A stretch of 42,212 nt of DNA from an uncultured Bacteroidales bacterium (GTDB taxonomy: Bacteria > Bacteroidota > Bacteroidia > Bacteroidales > Bacteroidaceae), in assembly GCA_902771725.1 (NCBI GenBank), contig CACXXT010000029.1:1-42212 (forward strand). Direction: 5' to 3'. Shown piece by piece: positions 11,860-20,370 of this stretch; the stretch's first letter is position 1, and every line of letters begins with the position of its first letter. Both the position numbers and the translations under genes were made by a program. The notes beneath the pieces were generated by a model. It saw only the letters and a program-made list of their open reading frames with translations, ran no database searches and had not been told where the DNA came from.

Positions 11860-12146
11860 GAAAACAGAAAGCGGAGCAGGTGGGAACGCTCATTCATCAG
11901 TTCCTGCGCGAGGAGGGGCTGGAGACGCCCTACAACGAGTACCGGCTCATCGAGGCGTGGCCGGAGGTGATGGGGGAGGGGATAGCGAACCTGACGTCCT
12001 CGCTCCAGATTCGTGGCGGCGTGCTCTATGTGCGCCTGCTGAGTTCCGTGCTGCGGCATGAACTGATGGCCAGCCGCCGTCAGCTAGCTCAGCGGCTGAA
12101 TGAACACGTGGGGGCGCAGGTCATCGAGAACATCATCTTCTGCTGA
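11856..12146 (+). CDS. DUF721 protein (DciA-like)
   Basis: 96 residues. The family, known for DciA in other phyla, is linked to loading the replicative helicase. The stretch LIEAWPEVMGEGIANLTSSLQIRGGVLYVRLLSSVLRHELMASRRQLAQRLNEHVG is typical: a W-P-x-V/I-V/M-G core and L-Y-V-R-L-x-S-x-x-x-R-x-E-L. The start codon overlaps the recF stop by four bases, the usual Bacteroidales arrangement. A weak TGCCG-CGCTT-CGGCA hairpin follows the stop (12150-12164). Confidence 0.88.
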   Translation: MRKQKAEQVGTLIHQFLREEGLETPYNEYRLIEAWPEVMGEGIANLTSSLQIRGGVLYVRLLSSVLRHELMASRRQLAQRLNEHVGAQVIENIIFC

Positions 12147-12169
12147 GTGATGCCGCGCTTCGGCAGAGT

Positions 12170-12258
12170 TTCTACGTCCATACGTTTTTGCAAACATGTC
12201 CGTACAAATTGGCAACCAAGTCCGCACAATTTTGAAAACACGCAACCACGTCCGTAGG
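12170..12258. repeat. four short degenerate direct repeats
   Basis: A GTCC-centred motif occurs four times: ACGTCCATACG, ATGTCCGTACA, AAGTCCGCACA and ACGTCCGTAGG, with GTCC at 12175, 12198, 12220 and 12250. The last three are preceded by GCAA(A/C)CA or GCAACCA. It fills the gap between the convergent DUF721 and cyclo-ligase genes. Confidence 0.5.
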
Positions 12259-12267
12259 TGCTGGCAA

Positions 12268-12819
12268 TCAGCAGATTACCTCGTCCATGCGCACGTCGTG
12301 TGGCTCGGTCGGAAGTTCAGGAAGGAGTTGGAAAGGCCAGCAGATGCCGCATTTATGAGCTGCCGAGAGACGGGGCAGGAGGCGGTCGTAGTAGCCTCGT
12401 CCACGCCCCAGACGGGCACCTTCGGGGGAGAAAGCTACTCCAGGGATGACGGCGAGGTCGATGGCTGCGTAGTCCTCGAAGGCCTCACCCTGCGGCTCCT
12501 GGATGTGGAAGGCTCCTTCTGCGAGGCACCCCAGGCCGCAGTACACGCGCAGTTCCAGGTCGTCGCCAACCACCACGGGCAGCAGCACCCGCTTGCCCTG
12601 CTCCACGGCGCTCTGAATCAAGGCGCTGGTGGATACCTCGTCGGGCAGGGAGTGGTAGAGCAACAGGGTCCGCGACTGCTGCCAACGGGGGTTGGAAAGC
12701 AGTTTGCGGGTCACTTCTGCCGACAGCTGTTGCAGCTGCTCAGGCGGGCAGGCAGCCTTGCGCCGGCGGATTTCCCTGCGGAGCTCAGGCTTGGAATTGC
12801 TGCTTGGATTCAGATTCAT
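12268..12819 (-). CDS. 5-formyltetrahydrofolate cyclo-ligase
   Basis: 183 residues. It converts 5-formyl-THF to 5,10-methenyl-THF with ATP (MTHFS family). Clear motifs are the N-terminal LRREIRRRKAA, LLYHSLPDEVSTSALI, and PGVAFSPEGARLGRGRGYYDRLLPRL, which carries the glycine-rich ATP and folate site. Length is normal. It is the last gene of a minus-strand run with the S41 protease, dCMP deaminase and M3 peptidase; together with the deaminase it serves one-carbon and thymidylate supply. Confidence 0.94.
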   Translation of the reverse strand: MNLNPSSNSKPELRREIRRRKAACPPEQLQQLSAEVTRKLLSNPRWQQSRTLLLYHSLPDEVSTSALIQSAVEQGKRVLLPVVVGDDLELRVYCGLGCLAEGAFHIQEPQGEAFEDYAAIDLAVIPGVAFSPEGARLGRGRGYYDRLLPRLSAAHKCGICWPFQLLPELPTEPHDVRMDEVIC

Positions 12820-12843
12820 AGCGAGGGGCTGAAGTTGTGGAGG

Positions 12844-14568
12844 TCAGACGCTGAGGTGAGCCAGACGGAGGTTCAGGATGGCTGGCCGGGCCTCGCCTGC
12901 ACCAGGCAGGACGTGAGCCACAGCCTTCGCCTTGTCCTCATTCTCCCCCTCGTCCTCAGCCGGAGCCTCGGGCACGGACTTGCCTTCCTGCATCAGCTGC
13001 AGGGCACGCTGTACGGCAGGGTCTTCCTTGCTGAGGTACTGCAGTCTCCAGCCCTGATCCTGAGCGTTGTAGATGATGTTCGAAATCAGGCTTCGCTCGA
13101 AGAGGGGTGCGCTACGCTGGAGCATGAGGTTGCGTCGGCGGAGTCCGTGTTCCTCGCCGTAGCGTGCAAACTTCTCGAGGAGGTTCTGCTTGCGGAGCCA
13201 GCTCTCCATCTCGTCTGCGGTGTCGAAGCGGTTGAGCTGGTCGCGGTTCTGGTCGGTGTAGAGGAAAGCGAATTGGATGGTGAGTCCGGACCATTGTGCT
13301 TCCTTGTAGTAGGAGGTGTAGAGGGTGGTGTCCTCAGGGATGAAGATGTCTGGCATGATGCCTCCTCCTCCGTAGACGGTTCGTCCGATGGCCGTCTTGT
13401 ACTCAGGGCCCTGCTGGTGTATGCTGTCGGCCGAGAAGAACTCTCCGCGCTCGTAGCGCATGATGAGGTCGTTCTCGTACTCCTCGCCGTGGCCTTTCTC
13501 GTAGGGCTTCTGGATGCATCGTCCGGAGGGGGTGTAGTAGCGTGCTATGGTCAGCCGTACGCAGCTACCGTCCTTGAACTCAATAGGTTGCTGCACCAGT
13601 CCCTTGCCGAATGAACGTCGTCCGATGATGGTTCCTCGGTCGTTGTCCTGAATGGCTCCGGCAAAGATTTCTGAGGCCGAGGCGGAGCCTTCGTCCACGA
13701 GTACGATGAGCGGCAGGTGCTGGAAAGTGCCTCGTCCGTCGGTGCGGTATTCTTCGCGCTCGCTGTGGCGTCCTTCTGTGTAGACCACGAGCTGTCCTCC
13801 GGGCAGGAACTCGTTGACCATCATGATTGCCGTCTGCATGTAGCCTCCTCGGTTGCCCCTGAGGTCGATGATGAGGTCCTTCATTCCCAGCATGCTCAGC
13901 CTGGCCAGCGCCACGAGCATCTCGGGATAGGTGTTCTCGCCGAAGCTTTCGATGGAGATGTAGCCCGTGCGGTCGTTGAGCATGAAGTAGCTGTCCACGC
14001 TCTCCACGGGTACGTCGCCTCGCACGACGGTGAATGTCAGCGGTTCGCGATGTCCGTTGCGCACGATGGTGAGCTTGACCTTGGAGTTCTTGGGACCGCG
14101 CAGGCGCTTCATGATGTCGCGGTTCTCCATGCCGATGAGTGAGCTGTCGTCAGCAGCCACGATGCGGTCGCCGGCGAGAACGCCCACCTTCTCGGAGGGT
14201 CCTCCCTTGATGACGTTCATGACGTTGACGGTGTCCTTCTGCACGGTGAATCGCACTCCGATTCCTGAGAAGCTGCCACGCAGTTCCTCGCCGGTCTCCT
14301 CGGCTTCGGAAGCCGGGATGTAGCTGGAGTGGGGATCCAGTTCCGAGAGCAGCACGGGCATGGCTTCCTCCACGAGTTCGTTGACGTTGACGGTGTCCAC
14401 GTAGTTGTTGTCGATGATTTGCAGCAGGTAGTTCAGCTTGTTGCTGCCCGTGTTGATGATGCTCAGGCGGTTGCCCGAGAAGTGGTTGGCGTAGAAGGTG
14501 CCTATGAGTATTCCTATTACCACGGCCACCGCCAGCAGCAGGGGTACGAGACGTGATTTGGTGTTCAT
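12844..14568 (-). CDS. S41 family C-terminal processing protease
   Basis: 574 residues from the ATG at 14568; the open frame extends 28 codons further, but those lack family resemblance and the true start opens with a signal anchor (MNTKSRLVPLLLAVAVVIGI). A PDZ domain follows (SGIGVRFTVQKDTVNVMNVIKGGPSEKVGVLAGDRIVAAD). The protease core has DLRGNRGGYMQTAI, the catalytic Ser in VDEGSASASEIFAGA and the catalytic Lys in GRRSFGKGLVQQP. It should cleave C-terminal tails of periplasmic substrates. The last 35 residues or so are acidic and then Ala/Leu-rich and have no clear counterpart in the family. The gene is between dCMP deaminase (37-base gap) and the cyclo-ligase (24-base gap). Confidence 0.93.
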   Translation of the reverse strand: MNTKSRLVPLLLAVAVVIGILIGTFYANHFSGNRLSIINTGSNKLNYLLQIIDNNYVDTVNVNELVEEAMPVLLSELDPHSSYIPASEAEETGEELRGSFSGIGVRFTVQKDTVNVMNVIKGGPSEKVGVLAGDRIVAADDSSLIGMENRDIMKRLRGPKNSKVKLTIVRNGHREPLTFTVVRGDVPVESVDSYFMLNDRTGYISIESFGENTYPEMLVALARLSMLGMKDLIIDLRGNRGGYMQTAIMMVNEFLPGGQLVVYTEGRHSEREEYRTDGRGTFQHLPLIVLVDEGSASASEIFAGAIQDNDRGTIIGRRSFGKGLVQQPIEFKDGSCVRLTIARYYTPSGRCIQKPYEKGHGEEYENDLIMRYERGEFFSADSIHQQGPEYKTAIGRTVYGGGGIMPDIFIPEDTTLYTSYYKEAQWSGLTIQFAFLYTDQNRDQLNRFDTADEMESWLRKQNLLEKFARYGEEHGLRRRNLMLQRSAPLFERSLISNIIYNAQDQGWRLQYLSKEDPAVQRALQLMQEGKSVPEAPAEDEGENEDKAKAVAHVLPGAGEARPAILNLRLAHLSV

Positions 14569-14605
14569 TGTTCTTCTTGTGAGGAAAGGGGGTTTTATGT
14601 GTGTT

Positions 14606-15031
14606 TTACTCGAAGCCTTCGATGGGCAGGTGCTCCACCTCGATGTGGGCACGTCGCAGGAGGTCGATGCCGTCGGTCAGGCGGTAGTCGCGGGCATAGA
14701 CCACGCGGCGTATGCCAGCCTGAATGATGAGTTTGGAGCATTCGATGCAGGGCGAGTCGGTGACGTAGAGCGTGGCTCCTTCCGAGTTGTTGCCGGAGCG
14801 TGCAATCTTGGTGATGGCGTTGGCTTCGGCATGGAGTACGTAGGGCTTGGTGACTCCGTCTTCCTCGCAAACGTTCTCGAATCCCGAGGGTGTTCCGTTG
14901 TAGCCGTCGCTGATGATCATCTTGTCCTTGACGACGAGGGCTCCCACCTGACGGCGGATGCAGTAGCTGTTCTCGCTCCAGATGCGCGCCATGCGCAGGT
15001 AGCGAAGGTCGAGTTTCTTATTTGATTCCAT
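14606..15031 (-). CDS. dCMP deaminase
   Basis: 141 residues, cytidine/deoxycytidylate deaminase superfamily. It turns dCMP into dUMP for thymidylate synthesis. Zinc-site residues are visible: His67 and Glu69 in VLHAEANAI, and Cys95 and Cys98 in DSPCIECSK. QVGALVVKDKMIISDGYNGTPSGF is the usual substrate loop of ComEB-type enzymes. The start overlaps the end of the M3 peptidase gene by 14 bases, consistent with coupled translation. Confidence 0.95.
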   Translation of the reverse strand: MESNKKLDLRYLRMARIWSENSYCIRRQVGALVVKDKMIISDGYNGTPSGFENVCEEDGVTKPYVLHAEANAITKIARSGNNSEGATLYVTDSPCIECSKLIIQAGIRRVVYARDYRLTDGIDLLRRAHIEVEHLPIEGFE

Positions 15032-17180
15032 TTCTTTTGAGTAGTGCGTCTATGGTTGGTTCCTGACCGCGGAAGCGGCGATAGAGAGTCATGGGATGTT
15101 CTGTTCCTCCGCGCGAGAGGATGCAGTCGCGGAAGCGCTGGGCGGTGGCGCGGTCGAAGATGCCGGCCTGCTTGAAGACGGAGAAGGCGTCGGCATCCAG
15201 CACCTCTGCCCACTTGTAGCTGTAGTAGCCGGCCGCATAGCCTCCGGACATGATGTGTCCGAACTGCACGGTCATGCAGGTGCCGGGGATGTGGTGGAAG
15301 ATCATGGCGCGCTTCCACGCCTGCTGCTCGAACTCCTGCAGGTCTGCCTCGAAGGGCTGCTCGAGGGTGTAGAATGCCATGTCCAGCAATCCGAAGCTGA
15401 CCTGCCGTATGCAAGCGTAGGCGACGTTGAAGTTGCGGCTCTGCTGGATGCGGTCTATGAGTTCCTGAGGAATGGGTTCGCCCGTCTCGTAGTGGCGAGC
15501 AAAGGTGTTCAGGAACTCGGGCTCCACAGCCCAGTTCTCCATGATCTGCGAGGGCAGTTCCACGAAGTCCCAGTAGACGTTGGTTCCTGAGAGCGAAGCG
15601 AAGCGCGTGTTGGCGAAGATGCCGTGGAGGGCGTGGCCGAACTCGTGGAGGAAGGTTTCCACCTCGCCCAGGGTGAGCAGGGCGGGCTTGGTGTCGGTGG
15701 GCTTGGTGAAGTTCATGACGAGCGACACTTGCGGCCTGCTGTTCTTCCAGGTCGAGGGGTCGTTGGGTGTGGGGCTGTCGTCTTCGGGTCCTATCCATTG
15801 GTCCTTGTAGCTGGTCATCCAGGCTCCGGCCTGCTTTCCCTTGCGGGGGAAGAAGTCGCAGTAGAGCACAGCCAGGAACGAGCCGTCCTCGTCCAGCACC
15901 TCGTAGGCGGTGACGTCGGGGTGGTAGACCGGTATGTCGGGGTTCTCGCGGAAGGTGATGCCGTAGAGGCGTGTGGCGAGTCCGAAGACGCCTTCCTTCA
16001 CGCGCGCGAGTTCCAGATAAGGTCTCAGCATCTCGGCGTCGATGTTGTAGCGCTCCATCTTCAGCTTGTGGCCGTAGTAGGAGAAATCCCAGGGCTGGAG
16101 CTGGAAGTCGTCGCCTTCGCTCTGGCGTGCCTTGGCCTGTATCTCCTCCAGTTCCTTGCGTGCAGGCTCCATGTAGGCGTCCAGCAGCTTGTCCAGCAGG
16201 TCGTAGACGTTGGCGGCGCTCTCTGCCATGCGTTCCTTGAGCACGAAGTCGGCATAGGTCTTGTAGCCCAGCAGCTTAGCGCGCTCCTGCCGCAGGTTGA
16301 CTATGCGATGCACGATCTGCTCGTTGTTCTGCTCGTTGGCCTGGATGCAGATGGTGTTCTTGGCCATGTACATCTGTCGGCGCAGCTCGCGGTTGTCGGC
16401 GTAGGTGACGAAGGGTCCGTAGCTGGGAGCGTGGAGGGTGAACAGCCATCCTTCCTTTCCGTGCTCGCGGGCAGCGAGTGCAGCGGCCTCGCGTGCGGAG
16501 TCGGGCAGTCCTGCGATGTCGGCCTCGTCGGTCAGGTGGAGTTCGTAGGCGTTGGTTTCCTTCAGGTTGTTCTGCGAGAACTGCAGGGTCAGCAGCGCCA
16601 TCTCGTTGTTGATTTCGCGCAGTCGGGCCTGGTGTTCCTCGTCGAGTGCAGCGCCCGCGCGGACAAAGCCTTCGTAGGACTTCTCCAGCAGCGTCTGCTC
16701 CTCAGCAGTCAGCGGCCGGGGGGTGCTCTTGCCGTCGGCTGTCTGGCTTACGCCGTCCTCCACGGCATCCGCAACGGTTTCTCCTCTCTTCCGGCTCTCT
16801 TCTTCAGCGGGGTGATATTGGTCGTAGACAGCCTTCACGCGCTGGAAGTAGCCTTTCTTGAAGAGCATGTTGTTGGCGTGCTCTGTGAGGATGGGAGCCA
16901 TCTTCTGTGCCAGGGCTTCCATCTCGTCGTTCGTCTCGGCCGAGAGCAGGTTATAGAAGACCTTGGTCACTCGCTCCAGCAAGTCGTCCGGCGAGGTCAC
17001 GGCGATGGTGTTGTCGAACGTCGGCGGCTCTGGGTTGTCCACGATCTTCTGGATGAAAGCTTCGTCCTGCCTGATGCCTTCGAGCATGGCGGGTTCGTAG
17101 TCCTCGAGCTGTATCTCGTGAAAGGGAGGCGTCTCGTGGGGCGTCTTATAGTGCTTGGTAAAGAATGGATTGTCTCGCAT
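15018..17180 (-). CDS. M3 family oligopeptidase (Dcp-like)
   Basis: 720 residues. It is a zinc peptidase with HEFGH at residues 512-516 within FLHEFGHALHGIFANTRFASLSGTNVYWDFVELPSQ, the latter half typical of peptidyl-dipeptidase Dcp and oligopeptidase A. The N-terminus (NPFFTKHYKTPHETPPFHEIQLEDYEPAM) matches Dcp-type proteins. No signal peptide is visible, so it is probably cytoplasmic and degrades short peptides. It is the first gene of the run ending with the cyclo-ligase. Confidence 0.94.
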   Translation of the reverse strand: MRDNPFFTKHYKTPHETPPFHEIQLEDYEPAMLEGIRQDEAFIQKIVDNPEPPTFDNTIAVTSPDDLLERVTKVFYNLLSAETNDEMEALAQKMAPILTEHANNMLFKKGYFQRVKAVYDQYHPAEEESRKRGETVADAVEDGVSQTADGKSTPRPLTAEEQTLLEKSYEGFVRAGAALDEEHQARLREINNEMALLTLQFSQNNLKETNAYELHLTDEADIAGLPDSAREAAALAAREHGKEGWLFTLHAPSYGPFVTYADNRELRRQMYMAKNTICIQANEQNNEQIVHRIVNLRQERAKLLGYKTYADFVLKERMAESAANVYDLLDKLLDAYMEPARKELEEIQAKARQSEGDDFQLQPWDFSYYGHKLKMERYNIDAEMLRPYLELARVKEGVFGLATRLYGITFRENPDIPVYHPDVTAYEVLDEDGSFLAVLYCDFFPRKGKQAGAWMTSYKDQWIGPEDDSPTPNDPSTWKNSRPQVSLVMNFTKPTDTKPALLTLGEVETFLHEFGHALHGIFANTRFASLSGTNVYWDFVELPSQIMENWAVEPEFLNTFARHYETGEPIPQELIDRIQQSRNFNVAYACIRQVSFGLLDMAFYTLEQPFEADLQEFEQQAWKRAMIFHHIPGTCMTVQFGHIMSGGYAAGYYSYKWAEVLDADAFSVFKQAGIFDRATAQRFRDCILSRGGTEHPMTLYRRFRGQEPTIDALLKRNGIK

Positions 17181-17224
17181 TCGTTAAATGATAGGTTTAA
17201 ATTCTTTCTTTGTTCCTCAGGGGG

Positions 17225-17902
17225 CTACAGCTGAGCGCTGAGCAGCGCCTCGAACGAGGGGATGTCTATGCTCCTGCGGTTCAGCAGGAGGAGTCCTGCC
17301 TGCTGCATCTCGTGCAGGGCTCTCGAGATGAAGCGCTTGTCCTCGCCCAGATAGGTACCCAGCAGGCGCTGGGAGATGCAGAACACTTTGTGCCCGGCAG
17401 GTCGCTGGACGTGAGCCCGCATGAAGCCTCGGATGCGTCCTTTCAGGTTCTTCTCCGCAGGCAGCCAATGGAGCAGGTCGCGCCGCACGATGGTGGTTGT
17501 CAGCAGGTTCATGACGTTCAGGCGGAAGACCTCGAAGTAGGCCGTCAGGGCTCCCACGGTACGCTTGTCCATCTGCAGCAGGCGGGTCTCGCCGCGGGTG
17601 GTCAGCGTATGCCGGTGGCTGCGCATGCTGCCGTAGAGCACTTCCATTCCCACCACAGCCGGCATCGCCAGCTTCTCTTCCACGCTCCAGGTGCGGTCGG
17701 CCGAACTGGTGCTCATCGTCACGTCGCCCTGCAGCACGAAGGTCAGTCCCGTGCAGGGCTGGTCCTGCTGGACGATGGTGGTGCCTGCAGCCACCGTCTC
17801 GAACTCCAGCCGGGTGGATTCCAGGATGCGCGTGAGGTCGGCGTGTCCCAGTCCTTGGAACAGCGGCAGGCTCAGCAGGGTGTCGAACATCGAAGTTTCC
17901 AT
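17225..17902 (-). CDS. Crp/Fnr family transcription regulator
   Basis: 225 residues. An N-terminal cyclic-nucleotide-binding-like beta-barrel (LPLFQGLGHADLTRILESTRLEFETVAAGTTIVQQDQPCTGLTFVLQGDVTM) is joined to a C-terminal winged helix (ISQRLLGTYLGEDKRFISRALHEMQQAGLLLLNRRSIDIP). The ligand is not predictable; the classical cAMP arginine motif is not evident and no cysteine cluster for an iron-sulfur centre is seen. It lies 36 bases after glnN on the same strand and so may be cotranscribed with it. An alternative start is the Met five codons downstream. Confidence 0.88.
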   Translation of the reverse strand: METSMFDTLLSLPLFQGLGHADLTRILESTRLEFETVAAGTTIVQQDQPCTGLTFVLQGDVTMSTSSADRTWSVEEKLAMPAVVGMEVLYGSMRSHRHTLTTRGETRLLQMDKRTVGALTAYFEVFRLNVMNLLTTTIVRRDLLHWLPAEKNLKGRIRGFMRAHVQRPAGHKVFCISQRLLGTYLGEDKRFISRALHEMQQAGLLLLNRRSIDIPSFEALLSAQL

Positions 17903-17938
17903 CTCGGATAGTGGAGTAGGGGGTTGGCGTTCAGCGGC

Positions 17939-20146
17939 TTAGCAGATGAAGAGCATCTCGCGGTACTTGGGCAGCGGCCAGATCTCGTCGTCCACGATGA
18001 GCTCCAGCTTGTCGGCGTGGTAGCGGATGTCCTCGATCAGGGGAGCCACGGTGTCGTGGTAGGCAATAGCCTTCTCGCGCTCGCTCTCGATGCGGTTGGC
18101 CACCTTGCGGGCGTCCACCAGTTTCTCCACGTGCTCCGTGATGTAGCTGGCGTGTTCGGCTATCTGCTGGATGAGGGAGATGTTGTTTGCCGAGAGCTTA
18201 GCAGCCGTCTCGGCAGGGAATATCCTGCTGACTCTGTGTACGTTGTCGATGAGTGCGCTCTGATAGCGGGTGGCCACGGGGATGACGTGGTTCAGGCAGA
18301 GGTCGCCGAAGATGCGGGCCTCGATCTGAATCTTCTTCGTGTAGGTCTCCCACTTGATTTCGTTGCGTGCTTCCAGTTCGGCACGGGTGAAGACGTGGGT
18401 TCTGCGGAACATCTCCACGCTGGCGTCGTCCAGATAGCGGTCGATGACCAGCGGGCAGGAGGCTTCGACGTCCAGTCCGCGCCGTGCCGCTTCCTGCTTC
18501 CATTCCTCGCTGTAGCCGTTGCCGTCGAAGTGGATGGGCTTGCAGGTGCGGATGTCCTGCCGCACGATGGAGAGGATGGCCTGCATCTTCTCCACGCCCT
18601 GACCCACCAGAGCGTCCACACGTGCCTTGAAGTCCATCAGCGCGTCGGCGACGGCTGCGTTGAGGGCTATCATGGCGCTGGCGCAGTTGGCTTCGCTGCC
18701 CACGGCACGGAACTCAAAGCGGTTGCCCGTGAAGGCGAAGGGTGAGGTGCGGTTGCGGTCGGTGTTGTCTATCAGCAGTTCAGGTATCTGGGGGATGTCC
18801 AGGTGGATGCCGTGCTTGGATGAGCGCGAGAGCTCAGGGATGCGTGCGAACTCCGAGTCCTCCGAGTCGCAGATGTGCTCCAGCACTTCGCTCAGCTGCT
18901 TGCCGAGGAAGCTGGAGATGATGGCAGGCGGCGCTTCGTTGGCACCCAGGCGATGGGCGTTGGTGGCGCTGACGATGCTGGCCTTCAGCAGTCCGTTGTA
19001 CTTCCACACGGCCATCAGCGTCTCCACGATGAAGGTGATGAAGCGGAGGTTGTCCAGCGGCGTCTTGCCGGGGCCGTGCAGGAGAATGCCCGTGTCGGTC
19101 GAGAGGCTCCAGTTGTTGTGTTTGCCGGAGCCGTTGATGCCGGCAAAGGGCTTCTCGTGGAGCAGGCAGCGGAATCCGTGCTTGCGAGCCACCTTCTTCA
19201 TGAGCATCATCAGCAGCATATTGTGGTCCACGGCGAGGTTCGTCTCCTCGAAGATGGGTGCCAGCTCGAACTGGTTCGGAGCGGCCTCGTTGTGGCGTGT
19301 CTTGCAGGGAATGCCCAGCTCCAGAGCCTGTATCTCCAGATCACGCATGAACGCCACCACGCGCTCAGGTATCGAACCGAAGTAGTGGTCGTCCATCTGC
19401 TGGTTCTTGGCAGACTCGTGGCCCAGCAGCGTGCGTCCCGTCATGACGAGGTCTGGACGTGCGGCGTAGATGGCTTCGTCCACCAGGAAATACTCCTGCT
19501 CCCAGCCGAGGTTGCAGATGACCTTGCGCACGTCGGGGTAGAAGAACTGAGCCACTTCCGTTGCGGCCTTGTCCACGGCGTGGAGGGCCTTCTTCAGGGG
19601 AGCCTTGTAGTCGAGGGCCTCACCCGTGTAGGAGATGAAGATAGTGGGAATCATCAGCGTGTCGCCGATGACGAACACGGGCGACGCAGGATCCCAGGCC
19701 GAGTAGCCGCGGGCCTCGAACGTGGAGCGGATGCCGCCGCTGGGGAAGGAGCTGGCATCGGGTTCCTGCTGAACCAACTGCTTGCCGGTGAATTCCTCCA
19801 CCATGCCGCCTTTGCCGTCGTGCTCCACGAATCCGTCGTGCTTCTCGGCCGTGCCTTCCGTCAGGGGTTGGAACCAATGGGTGATGTGGGTGGCGCCCAG
19901 CTCCATAGCCCAGCGCTTCATGCCTTCGGCTACGGCGTCTGCCGTGGCCATATCCAGCGTGGTGCCGTTCTCCATGACGTCTATCATTATCTCATAGACC
20001 TTGGCGGGTAGGTACTGGTACATCTTCTTGCGGTCGAAGACGTACTTCCCGAAGAACTCGGAAGGGCGTTCCGTGGGTACCGAAACTTCAATCGGGCGTC
20101 TCTTGAACGCCTCGCTGACGACGTTGAATCTTAGTAATGAGGACAT
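17939..20146 (-). CDS. glnN: type III glutamine synthetase
   Basis: 735 residues, against about 730 for GSIII. It makes glutamine from glutamate, ammonia and ATP. The N-terminus (FGKYVFDRKKMYQYLPAKVYE), THITHWFQPLTEGTAEKHDGF, GGIRSTFEARGYSAWDP, LGWEQEYFLVDE, KTRHNEAAPNQFELAPIFEE and GINGSGKHNNWSLSTDTG are hallmark GSIII segments. This is the main GS form in many Bacteroidales. The gene starts directly after a 200-base AT-rich repeat tract. I find no clear -7 box between that tract and the start, so expression may depend on the tract or on read-through from mltG. Confidence 0.97.
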   Translation of the reverse strand: MSSLLRFNVVSEAFKRRPIEVSVPTERPSEFFGKYVFDRKKMYQYLPAKVYEIMIDVMENGTTLDMATADAVAEGMKRWAMELGATHITHWFQPLTEGTAEKHDGFVEHDGKGGMVEEFTGKQLVQQEPDASSFPSGGIRSTFEARGYSAWDPASPVFVIGDTLMIPTIFISYTGEALDYKAPLKKALHAVDKAATEVAQFFYPDVRKVICNLGWEQEYFLVDEAIYAARPDLVMTGRTLLGHESAKNQQMDDHYFGSIPERVVAFMRDLEIQALELGIPCKTRHNEAAPNQFELAPIFEETNLAVDHNMLLMMLMKKVARKHGFRCLLHEKPFAGINGSGKHNNWSLSTDTGILLHGPGKTPLDNLRFITFIVETLMAVWKYNGLLKASIVSATNAHRLGANEAPPAIISSFLGKQLSEVLEHICDSEDSEFARIPELSRSSKHGIHLDIPQIPELLIDNTDRNRTSPFAFTGNRFEFRAVGSEANCASAMIALNAAVADALMDFKARVDALVGQGVEKMQAILSIVRQDIRTCKPIHFDGNGYSEEWKQEAARRGLDVEASCPLVIDRYLDDASVEMFRRTHVFTRAELEARNEIKWETYTKKIQIEARIFGDLCLNHVIPVATRYQSALIDNVHRVSRIFPAETAAKLSANNISLIQQIAEHASYITEHVEKLVDARKVANRIESEREKAIAYHDTVAPLIEDIRYHADKLELIVDDEIWPLPKYREMLFIC

Positions 20147-20159
20147 ATCGTGGATTTGA

Positions 20160-20215
20160 CGATTTAACGATTTAATGATTTAATGACTTAAGGATTTAAG
20201 GATTTCCTTAATTAC
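20160..20215. repeat. GATTTAA-type degenerate repeat before glnN
   Basis: Several copies of a GATTTAA(C/T)GA-like unit in direct succession just upstream of the glnN start. Confidence 0.6.
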
Positions 20216-20295
20216 TTAATTTCTTATTCCCTTAATTTCTTATTCCCTTAATTTCTTATTCCCTTAATTTCTTATTCCCTTAATTTCTTATTTCC
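20216..20295. repeat. 16-bp tandem repeat, five copies, upstream of glnN
   Basis: TTAATTTCTTATTCCC repeated five times head to tail from 20216 to 20295; the first four are identical and the fifth has one C-to-T change. It decays into CTAATTTT-type repeats up to about 20365. Such arrays change copy number easily and this one sits between mltG and glnN. Confidence 0.9.
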
Positions 20296-20370
20296 TTATT
20301 CTCTTTTCCTTAATTCCTTAATTTTTTAATTTCCTAATTTTCTAATTTTCTAATTTTCTCATTTTCCTCC

